Of a stretch of 64,000 nucleotides of DNA, positions 1 to 9,975 are shown piece by piece. Below the pieces are notes generated by a model, which saw only the letters and a list, made by a program, of their open reading frames with translations, was not told the origin of the DNA and did not search any database. Both the position numbers and the translations under genes were made by a program. The stretch is taken from NCBI RefSeq assembly GCF_051014685.1, contig NW_027479259.1, positions 62,001-126,000 on the forward strand, written 5' to 3'. This DNA comes from Ptiloglossa arizonensis (Eukaryota > Arthropoda > Insecta > Hymenoptera > Colletidae). The first letter of the stretch is position 1, and each line of letters begins with the position of its first letter.

Positions 1-22
1 CGCGAGATATGGCAGTTTTGAG

Positions 23-140
23 GTAAGAAACGCTTGAGAAACTCCAAATTTTCGCAGTTCTGATGCTCGAAACGAATAACTAGAACGGTCTAGGGGAAAA
101 CTACTCATACCGTTGTAATGGGGCGAGTTTCTACTTTCAG
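23..140 (+). other. Intron-like unit within the monomer (representative copy)
   Basis: Positions 21-27 read AG|GTAAG, a consensus 5' splice donor. Positions 128-140 read TTTCTACTTTCAG, a pyrimidine-rich 3' acceptor. TTGTAAT at 114-119 could serve as a branch site about 22 nt upstream of the acceptor. The interval is 118 nt, leaving 57 nt (141-175 plus 1-22 of the next monomer), exactly 19 codons with no stop in the consensus. The donor GT at 23-24 is kept in almost all monomers; I saw losses at about 10698 and 11923 (GAGATAAG). This is a pattern match only. Changes in the 57-nt segment are frequently amino-acid-altering, which argues against selection on a peptide. Confidence 0.3.
80..93. other. 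Second dyad CTAGA-ACGG-TCTAG (representative copy)
   Basis: Monomer positions 80-84 and 89-93 form a perfect 5-bp inverted repeat around ACGG. Common diagnostic variants fall inside it: 81 T/C, 89 T/C and 91 T/C, with 83 G/C in the right-hand part of the window. Each changes one arm position. In the monomers I read, no copy carries two of these changes together. The C-89 form turns the right arm into CCTAGG. The role is unknown; the arms are short and the arrangement may be incidental. Confidence 0.5.
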
Positions 141-157
141 ATGCAACAGAAACTTTG

Positions 158-173
158 CGGATTGGTCAATCCG
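158..173. promoter_or_regulatory. Perfect 7-bp dyad in every monomer (representative copy)
   Basis: CGGATTG-GT-CAATCCG is a perfect inverted repeat with 7-bp arms and a 2-nt centre, at monomer positions 158-173 in nearly all of the 365 monomers. The minus strand reads GACCAATCC across the centre, a CCAAT-box-like core. Substitutions inside it are confined to a few lineages: 169 A to G (TCAGTCC, for example 30794 and 34819), 159 G to T (for example 45484 and 47234), and 168 A to T (45669, 48119). The very common 157 G/T polymorphism lies just outside the arms. A dyad of this size could be a protein-binding site or a short hairpin in a transcript; no binding factor can be named from sequence alone. 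Confidence 0.7.
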
Positions 174-2450
174 TTCGCGAGATATGGCTGTTTTGAGGTA
201 AGAAACGCTTGAGAAACTCCAAATTTTCGCAGTTCTGATGCTCGAAACGAATAACCAGAACGGTCTAGGGGAAAACTACTCATACCGTTGTAATGGGGCT
301 AGTTTCTACTTTCAGATGCAACAGAAACTTTGCGGATTGGTCAATCCGTTCGCGAGATATGGCAGTTTTGAGGTAAGAAACGCTTGAGAAACTCCAAATT
401 TTCGCAGTTCTGATGCTCGAAACGAATAACTAGAACGGTCTAGGGGAAAACTACTCATACCGTTGTAATGGGGCTAGATTCTACTTTCAGATGCAACAGA
501 AACTTTGCGGATTGGTCAATCCGTTCGCGAGATATGGCAGTTTTGATGTAAGAAACGCTTGAGAAACTCCAAATTTTCGCAGTTCTGATGCTCGAAACGA
601 ATAACTAGAACGGTCCAGGGGAAAACTACTCATACCGTTGTAATGGGGCTAGTTTCTACTTTCAGATGCAACAGAAACTTTTCGGATTGGTCAATCCGTT
701 CGCGAGATATGGCAGTTTTGAGGTAAGAAACGCTTGAGAAACTCCAAATTTTCGCAGTTCTGATGCTCGAAACGAATAACTAGAACGGTCTAGGGGAAAA
801 CTACTCATACCGTTGTAATGGGGCTAGTTTCTACTTTCAGATGCAACAGAAACTTTGCGGATTGGTCAATCCGTTCGCGAGATATGGCAGTTTTGAGGTA
901 AGAAACGCTTGAGACACTCCAAATTTTCGCAGTTCTGATGCTCGAAACGAATAACTAGAACGGTCTAGGGGAAAACTACTCATACCGTTGTAATGGGGCT
1001 AGATTCTACTTTCAGATGCAACAGAAACTTTGCGGATTGGTCAATCCGTTCGCGAGATATGGCAGTTTGCAGGTAAGAAACGCTTGAGAAACTCCAAATT
1101 TTCGCAGTTCTGATGCTCGAAACGAATAACTAGAACGGCCTAGGGGAAAACTACTCATACCGTTGTAATGGGGCTAGTTTCTACTTTCAGATGCAACAGA
1201 AACTTTGCGGATTGGTCAATCCGTTCGCGAGGTATGGCAGTTTTGAGGTAAGAAACGCTTGAGAAACTCCAAATTTTCGCAGTTCTGATGCTCGAAACGA
1301 ATAACTAGAACGGCCTAGGGCAAAACTACTCATACCGTTGTAATGGGGCTAGTTTCTACTTTCAGATGCAACAGAAACTTTTCGGATTGGTCAATCCGTT
1401 CGCGAGATATGGCAGTTTTGAGGTAAGAAACGCTTGAGAAACTCCAAATTTTCGCAGTTCTGATGCTCGAAACGAATAACTAGAACGGCCTAGGGGAAAA
1501 CTACTCATACCGTTGTAATGGGGCTAGTTTCTACTTTCAGATGCAACAGAAACTTTGCGGATTGGTCAATCCGTTCGCGAGATATGGCAGTTTTGAGGTA
1601 AGAAACGCGTGAGAAACTCCAAATTTTCGCAGTTCTGATGCTCGAAACGAATAACTAGAACGGCCTAGGGGAAAACTACTCATACCGTTGTAATGGGGCT
1701 AGTTTCTACTTTCAGATGCAACAGAAACTTTTCGGATTGGTCAATCCGTTCGCGAGATATGGCAGTTTTGAGGTAAGAAACGCTTGAGAAACTCCAAATT
1801 TTCGCAGTTCTGATGCTCGAAACGAATAACTAGAACGGCCTAGGGGAAAACTACTCATACCGTTGTAATGGGGCTAGTTTCTACTTTCAGATGCAACAGA
1901 AACTTTGCGGATTGGTCAATCCGTTCGCGAGATATGGCAGTTTTGAGGTAAGAAACGCTTGAGAAACTCCAAATTTTCGCAGTTCTGATGCTCGAAACGA
2001 ATAACTAGAACGGCCTAGGGGAAAACTACTCATACCGTTGTAATGGGGCTAGTTTCTACTTTCAGATGCAACAGAAACTTTGCGGATTGGTCAATCCGTT
2101 CGCGAGATATGGCAGTTTTGAGGTAAGAAACGCTTGAGAAACTCCAAATTTTCGCAGTTCTGATGCTCGAAACGAATAACTAGAACGGCCTAGGGGAAAA
2201 CTACTCATACCGTTGTAATGGGGCTAGTTTCTACTTTCAGATGCAACAGAAACTTTGCGGATTGGTCAATCCGTTCGCGAGATATGGCAGTTTTGAGGTA
2301 AGAAACGCTTGAGAAACTCCAAATTTTCGCAGTTCTGATGCTCGAAACGAATAACCAGAACGGTCTAGGGGAAAACTACTCATACCGTTGTAATGGGGCT
2401 AGTTTCTACTTTCAGATGCAACAGAAACTTTTCGGATTGGTCAATCCGTT

Positions 2451-5400
2451 CGCGAGATATGGCAGTTTTGAGGTAAGAAACGCTTGAGAAACTCCAAATT
2501 TTCGCAGTTCTGATGCTCGAAACGAATAACTAGAACGGTCTAGGGGAAAACTACTCATACCGTTGTAATGGGGCGAGTTTCTACTTTCAGATGCAACAGA
2601 AACTTTGCGGATTGGTCAATCCGTTCGCGAGATATGGCTGTTTTGAGGTAAGAAACGCTTGAGAAACTCCAAATTTTCGCAGTTCTGATGCTCGAAACGA
2701 ATAACCAGAACGGTCTAGGGGAAAACTACTCATACCGTTGTAATGGGGCTAGTTTCTACTTTCAGATGCAACAGAAACTTTGCGGATTGGTCAATCCGTT
2801 CGCGAGATATGGCAGTTTTGAGGTAAGAAACGCTTGAGAAACTCCAAATTTTCGCAGTTCTGATGCTCGAAACGAATAACTAGAACGGTCTAGGGGAAAA
2901 CTACTCATACCGTTGTAATGGGGCTAGATTCTACTTTCAGATGCAACAGAAACTTTGCGGATTGGTCAATCCGTTCGCGAGATATGGCAGTTTTGATGTA
3001 AGAAACGCTTGAGAAACTCCAAATTTTCGCAGTTCTGATGCTCGAAACGAATAACTAGAACGGTCCAGGGGAAAACTACTCATACCGTTGTAATGGGGCT
3101 AGTTTCTACTTTCAGATGCAACAGAAACTTTTCGGATTGGTCAATCCGTTCGCGAGATATGGCAGTTTTGAGGTAAGAAACGCTTGAGAAACTCCAAATT
3201 TTCGCAGTTCTGATGCTCGAAACGAATAACTAGAACGGTCTAGGGGAAAACTACTCATACCGTTGTAATGGGGCTAGTTTCTACTTTCAGATGCAACAGA
3301 AACTTTGCGGATTGGTCAATCCGTTCGCGAGATATGGCAGTTTTGAGGTAAGAAACGCTTGAGACACTCCAAATTTTCGCAGTTCTGATGCTCGAAACGA
3401 ATAACTAGAACGGTCTAGGGGAAAACTACTCATACCGTTGTAATGGGGCTAGATTCTACTTTCAGATGCAACAGAAACTTTGCGGATTGGTCAATCCGTT
3501 CGCGAGATATGGCAGTTTGCAGGTAAGAAACGCTTGAGAAACTCCAAATTTTCGCAGTTCTGATGCTCGAAACGAATAACTAGAACGGCCTAGGGGAAAA
3601 CTACTCATACCGTTGTAATGGGGCTAGTTTCTACTTTCAGATGCAACAGAAACTTTGCGGATTGGTCAATCCGTTCGCGAGGTATGGCAGTTTTGAGGTA
3701 AGAAACGCTTGAGAAACTCCAAATTTTCGCAGTTCTGATGCTCGAAACGAATAACTAGAACGGCCTAGGGCAAAACTACTCATACCGTTGTAATGGGGCT
3801 AGTTTCTACTTTCAGATGCAACAGAAACTTTTCGGATTGGTCAATCCGTTCGCGAGATATGGCAGTTTTGAGGTAAGAAACGCTTGAGAAACTCCAAATT
3901 TTCGCAGTTCTGATGCTCGAAACGAATAACTAGAACGGCCTAGGGGAAAACTACTCATACCGTTGTAATGGGGCTAGTTTCTACTTTCAGATGCAACAGA
4001 AACTTTGCGGATTGGTCAATCCGTTCGCGAGATATGGCAGTTTTGAGGTAAGAAACGCTTGAGAAACTCCAAATTTTCGCAGTTCTGATGCTCGAAACGA
4101 ATAACTAGAACGGTCTAGGGGAAAACTACTCATACCGTTGTAATGGGGCTAGTTTCTACTTTCAGATGCAACAGAAACTTTGCGGATTGGTCAATCCGTT
4201 CGCGAGGTATGGCAGTTTTGAGGTAAGAAACGCTTGAGAAACTCCAAATTTTCGCAGTTCTGATGCTCGAAACGAATAACTAGAACGGTCTAGGGGAAAA
4301 CTACTCATACCGTTGTAATGGGGCTAGTTTCTACTTTCAGATGCAACAGAAACTTTGCGGATTGGTCAATCCGTTCGCGAGATATGGCTGTTTTGAGGTA
4401 AGAAACGCTTGAGAAACTCCAAATTTTCGCAGTTCTGATGCTCGAAACGAATAACTAGAACGGTCTAGGGGAAAACTACTCATACCGTTGTAATGGGGCT
4501 AGTTTCTACTTTCAGATGCAACAGAAACTTTTCGGATTGGTCAATCCGTTCGCGAGATATGGCAGTTTTGAGGTAAGAAACGCTTGAGAAACTCCAAATT
4601 TTCGCAGTTCTGATGCTCGAAACGAATAACTAGAACGGCCTAGGGCAAAACTACTCATACCGTTGTAATGGGGCTAGTTTCTACTTTCAGATGCAACAGA
4701 AACTTTTCGGATTGGTCAATCCGTTCGCGAGATATGGCAGTTTTGAGGTAAGAAACGCTTGAGAAACTCCAAATTTTTGCAGTTCTGATGCTCGAAACGA
4801 ATAACTAGAACGGCCTAGGGGAAAACTACTCATACCGTTGTAATGGGGCTAGTTTCTACTTTCAGATGCAACAGAAACTTTGCGGATTGGTCAATCCGTT
4901 CGCGAGATATGGCAGTTTTGAGGTAAGAAACGCGTGAGAAACTCCAAATTTTCGCAGTTCTGATGCTCGAAACGAATAACTAGAACGGCCTAGGGGAAAA
5001 CTACTCATACCGTTGTAATGGGGCTAGTTTCTACTTTCAGATGCAACAGAAACTTTTCGGATTGGTCAATCCGTTCGCGAGATATGGCAGTTTTGAGGTA
5101 AGAAACGCTTGAGAAACTCCAAATTTTCGCAGTTCTGATGCTCGAAACGAATAACTAGAACGGCCTAGGGGAAAACTACTCATACCGTTGTAATGGGGCT
5201 AGTTTCTACTTTCAGATGCAACAGAAACTTTGCGGATTGGTCAATCCGTTCGCGAGATATGGCAGTTTTGAGGTAAGAAACGCTTGAGAAACTCCAAATT
5301 TTCGCAGTTCTGATGCTCGAAACGAATAACTAGAACGGCCTAGGGGAAAACTACTCATACCGTTGTAATGGGGCTAGTTTCTACTTTCAGATGCAACAGA

Positions 5401-5775
5401 AACTTTGCGGATTGGTCAATCCGTTCGCGAGATATGGCAGTTTTGAGGTAAGAAACGCTTGAGAAACTCCAAATTTTCGCAGTTCTGATGCTCGAAACGA
5501 ATAACTAGAACGGCCTAGGGGAAAACTACTCATACCGTTGTAATGGGGCTAGTTTCTACTTTCAGATGCAACAGAAACTTTGCGGATTGGTCAATCCGTT
5601 CGCGAGATATGGCAGTTTTGAGGTAAGAAACGCTTGAGAAACTCCAAATTTTCGCAGTTCTGATGCTCGAAACGAATAACCAGAACGGTCTAGGGGAAAA
5701 CTACTCATACCGTTGTAATGGGGCTAGTTTCTACTTTCAGATGCAACAGAAACTTTTCGGATTGGTCAATCCGTT
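2451..5775 (+). repeat. HOR copy 2, expanded to 19 monomers by a 5-monomer insertion
   Basis: Slots 1-9 (2451-4025) match copy 1 with no difference that I could see. Then five extra monomers occur at 4026-4900. Three are of new types: x (89T), y (7G, 89T) and z (14T, 89T, 157T). They are followed by a second slot-8-like monomer (96C but 7A) and a second slot-9-like monomer. Slots 10-14 then resume at 4901 and slot 1 recurs at 5776. The length is 3325 bp, which is 19 x 175. Repetition of slots 8 and 9 on both sides of x-y-z indicates an in-register unequal exchange. Confidence 0.88.
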
Positions 5776-8700
5776 CGCGAGATATGGCAGTTTTGAGGTA
5801 AGAAACGCTTGAGAAACTCCAAATTTTCGCAGTTCTGATGCTCGAAACGAATAACTAGAACGGTCTAGGGGAAAACTACTCATACCGTTGTAATGGGGCG
5901 AGTTTCTACTTTCAGATGCAACAGAAACTTTGCGGATTGGTCAATCCGTTCGCGAGAAATGGCTCTTTTGAGGTAAGAAACGCTTGAGAAACTCCAAATT
6001 TTCGCAGTTCTGATGCTCGAAACGAATAACCAGAACGGTCTAGGGGAAAACTACTCATACCGTTGTAATGGGGCTAGTTTCTACTTTCAGATGCAACAGA
6101 AACTTTGCGGATTGGTCAATCCGTTCGCGAGATATGGCAGTTTTGAGGTAAGAAACGCTTGAGAAACTCCAAATTTTCGCAGTTCTGATGCTCGAAACGA
6201 ATAACTAGAACGGTCTAGGGGAAAACTACTCATACCGTTGTAATGGGGCTAGATTCTACTTTCAGATGCAACAGAAACTTTGCGGATTGGTCAATCCGTT
6301 CGCGAGATATGGCAGTTTTGATGTAAGAAACGCTTGAGAAACTCCAAATTTTCGCAGTTCTGATGCTCGAAACGAATAACTAGAACGGTCCAGGGGAAAA
6401 CTACTCATACCGTTGTAATGGGGCTAGTTTCTACTTTCAGATGCAACAGAAACTTTTCGGATTGGTCAATCCGTTCGCGAGATATGGCAGTTTTGAGGTA
6501 AGAAACGCTTGAGAAACTCCAAATTTTCGCAGTTCTGATGCTCGAAACGAATAACTAGAACGGTCTAGGGGAAAACTACTCATACCGTTGTAATGGGGCT
6601 AGTTTCTACTTTCAGATGCAACAGAAACTTTGCGGATTGGTCAATCCGTTCGTGAGATATGGCAGTTTTGAGGTAAGAAACGCTTGAGACACTCCAAATT
6701 TTCGCAGTTCTGATGCTCGAAACGAATAACTAGAACGGTCTAGGGGAAAACTACTCATACCGTTGTAATGGGGCTAGATTCTACTTTCAGATGCAACAGA
6801 AACTTTGCGGATTGGTCAATCCGTTCGCGAGATATGGCAGTTTGCAGGTAAGAAACGCTTGAGAAACTCCAAATTTTCGCAGTTCTGATGCTCGAAACGA
6901 ATAACTAGAACGGCCTAGGGGAAAACTACTCATACCGTTGTAATGGGGCTAGTTTCTACTTTCAGATGCAACAGAAACTTTGCGGATTGGTCAATCCGTT
7001 CGCGAGGTATGGCAGTTTTGAGGTAAGAAACGCTTGAGAAACTCCAAATTTTCGCAGTTCTGATGCTCGAAACGAATAACTAGAACGGCCTAGGGCAAAA
7101 CTACTCATACTGTTGTAATGGGGCTAGTTTCTACTTTCAGATGCAACAGAAACTTTTCGGATTGGTCAATCCGTTCGCGAGATATGGCAGTTTTGAGGTA
7201 AGAAACGCTTGAGAAACTCCAAATTTTCGCAGTTCTGATGCTCGAAACGAATAACTAGAACGGCCTAGGGGAAAACTACTCATACCGTTGTAATGGGGCT
7301 AGTTTCTACTTTCAGATGCAACAGAAACTTTGCGGATTGGTCAATCCGTTCGCGAGATATGGCAGTTTTGAGGTAAGAAACGCTTGAGAAACTCCAAATT
7401 TTCGCAGTTCTGATGCTCGAAACGAATAACTAGAACGGTCTAGGGGAAAACTACTCATACCGTTGTAATGGGGCTAGTTTCTACTTTCAGATGCAACAGA
7501 AACTTTGCGGATTGGTCAATCCGTTCGCGAGGTATGGCAGTTTTGAGGTAAGAAACGCTTGAGAAACTCCAAATTTTCGCAGTTCTGATGCTCGAAACGA
7601 ATAACTAGAACGGTCTAGGGGAAAACTACTCATACCGTTGTAATGGGGCTAGTTTCTACTTTCAGATGCAACAGAAACTTTGCGGATTGGTCAATCCGTT
7701 CGCGAGATATGGCTGTTTTGAGGTAAGAAACGCTTGAGAAACTCCAAATTTTCGCAGTTCTGATGCTCGAAACGAATAACTAGAACGGTCTAGGGGAAAA
7801 CTACTCATACCGTTGTAATGGGGCTAGTTTCTACTTTCAGATGCAACAGAAACTTTTCGGATTGGTCAATCCGTTCGCGAGATATGGCAGTTTTGAGGTA
7901 AGAAACGCGTGAGAAACTCCAAATTTTCGCAGTTCTGATGCACGAAACGAATAACTAGAACGGTCTAGGGGAAAACTACTCATACCGTTGTAATGGGGCG
8001 AGTTTCTACTTTCAGATGCAACAGAAACTTTGCGGATTGGTCAATCCGTTCGCGAGATATGGCTCTTTTGAGGTAAGAAACGCTTGAGAAACTCCAAATT
8101 TTCGCAGTTCTGATGCTCGAAACGAATAACCAGAACGGTCTAGGGGAAAACTACTCATACCGTTGTAATGGGGCTAGTTTCTACTTTCAGATGCAACAGA
8201 AACTTTGCGGATTGGTCAATCCGTTCGCGAGATATGGCAGTTTTGAGGTAAGAAACGCTTGAGAAACTCCAAATTTTCGCAGTTCTGATGCTCGAAACGA
8301 ATAACTAGAACGGTCTAGGGGAAAACTACTCATACCGTTGTAATGGGGCTAGATTCTACTTTCAGATGCAACAGAAACTTTGCGGATTGGTCAATCCGTT
8401 CGCGAGATATGGCAGTTTTGATGTAAGAAACGCTTGAGAAACTCCAAATTTTCGCAGTTCTGATGCTCGAAACGAATAACTAGAACGGTCCAGGGGAAAA
8501 CTACTCATACCGTTGTAATGGGGCTAGTTTCTACTTTCAGATGCAACAGAAACTTTTCGGATTGGTCAATCCGTTCGCGAGATATGGCAGTTTTGAGGTA
8601 AGAAACGCTTGAGAAACTCCAAATTTTCGCAGTTCTGATGCTCGAAACGAATAACTAGAACGGTCTAGGGGAAAACTACTCATACCGTTGTAATGGGGCT

Positions 8701-9975
8701 AGTTTCTACTTTCAGATGCAACAGAAACTTTGCGGATTGGTCAATCCGTTCGTGAGATATGGCAGTTTTGAGGTAAGAAACGCTTGAGACACTCCAAATT
8801 TTCGCAGTTCTGATGCTCGAAACGAATAACTAGAACGGTCTAGGGGAAAACTACTCATACCGTTGTAATGGGGCTAGATTCTACTTTCAGATGCAACAGA
8901 AACTTTGCGGATTGGTCAATCCGTTCGCGAGATATGGCAGTTTGCAGGTAAGAAACGCTTGAGAAACTCCAAATTTTCGCAGTTCTGATGCTCGAAACGA
9001 ATAACTAGAACGGCCTAGGGGAAAACTACTCATACCGTTGTAATGGGGCTAGTTTCTACTTTCAGATGCAACAGAAACTTTGCGGATTGGTCAATCCGTT
9101 CGCGAGGTATGGCAGTTTTGAGGTAAGAAACGCTTGAGAAACTCCAAATTTTCGCAGTTCTGATGCTCGAAACGAATAACTAGAACGGCCTAGGGCAAAA
9201 CTACTCATACTGTTGTAATGGGGCTAGTTTCTACTTTCAGATGCAACAGAAACTTTTCGGATTGGTCAATCCGTTCGCGAGATATGGCAGTTTTGAGGTA
9301 AGAAACGCTTGAGAAACTCCAAATTTTCGCAGTTCTGATGCTCGAAACGAATAACTAGAACGGCCTAGGGGAAAACTACTCATACCGTTGTAATGGGGCT
9401 AGTTTCTACTTTCAGATGCAACAGAAACTTTGCGGATTGGTCAATCCGTTCGCGAGATATGGCAGTTTTGAGGTAAGAAACGCTTGAGAAACTCCAAATT
9501 TTCGCAGTTCTGATGCTCGAAACGAATAACTAGAACGGTCTAGGGGAAAACTACTCATACCGTTGTAATGGGGCTAGTTTCTACTTTCAGATGCAACAGA
9601 AACTTTGCGGATTGGTCAATCCGTTCGCGAGGTATGGCAGTTTTGAGGTAAGAAACGCTTGAGAAACTCCAAATTTTCGCAGTTCTGATGCTCGAAACGA
9701 ATAACTAGAACGGTCTAGGGGAAAACTACTCATACCGTTGTAATGGGGCTAGTTTCTACTTTCAGATGCAACAGAAACTTTGCGGATTGGTCAATCCGTT
9801 CGCGAGATATGGCTGTTTTGAGGTAAGAAACGCTTGAGAAACTCCAAATTTTCGCAGTTCTGATGCTCGAAACGAATAACTAGAACGGTCTAGGGGAAAA
9901 CTACTCATACCGTTGTAATGGGGCTAGTTTCTACTTTCAGATGCAACAGAAACTTTTCGGATTGGTCAATCCGTT
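5776..9975 (+). repeat. HOR copy 3 with a 12-monomer (2100-bp) tandem duplication
   Basis: The order is slots 1-9, x, y, z, then a chimeric monomer at 7876, then slots 2-9, x, y, z again. Private markers repeat at exactly 2100 bp: GGCTC at 5961 and 8061, CGTGAG at 6651 and 8751, and T in place of C at position 111 (7111 and 9211). These shared private changes show that the two blocks come from one recent duplication rather than from independent HOR copies. Confidence 0.9.

Larger units (their letters stand above)
1..175 (+). repeat. Reference monomer (phase used in this annotation)
   Basis: This is the first complete monomer, used as the coordinate frame for all others. It differs from the majority form mainly by G at position 125 (GGGCGAG instead of GGGCTAG), the marker of HOR slot 1. 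Stop codons occur at forward positions 24, 35, 61, 77, 81, 91, 116 and 125. Because 175 is not a multiple of three, every stop enters all three frames within three monomers, which excludes a long repeat-encoded protein. TCGCGA spans each monomer junction (175 to position 5), so NruI should give a 175-bp ladder except where that site is mutated. CCTAGG (AvrII) is present only in monomers with C at position 89. Confidence 0.95.
1..2450 (+). repeat. 14-monomer HOR unit, copy 1
   Basis: Fourteen monomers with distinct barcodes run in this order: slot 1 (125G), 2 (14T, 81C), 3 (128A), 4 (22T, 91C, 157T), 5, 6 (40C, 128A), 7 (TTTGCAGG at 16-23, 89C), 8 (7G, 89C, 96C, 157T), 9 (89C), 10 (34G, 89C, 157T), 11, 12 and 13 (all 89C), and 14 (81C, 157T). 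The slot-1 barcode returns at 2451, so the unit is 2450 bp, exactly 14 x 175. Slots 11-13 are nearly identical to one another. This order is the reference for the left third of the window. Confidence 0.93.

Noticed and set aside
173..189. CENP-B box
   Set aside because: GTTCGCGAGATATGGCA across the monomer junction matches the essential bases of NTTCGNNNNANNCGGGN at 7 of 9 (TGGC in place of CGGG). Over both strands of a 175-bp unit about 0.4 matches this good are expected by chance, so it is not evidence.
141..212. Small unspliced ORF starting at ATG 141
   Set aside because: It is 23 codons long, recurs in nearly every monomer, and its variants are often missense; nothing supports translation.
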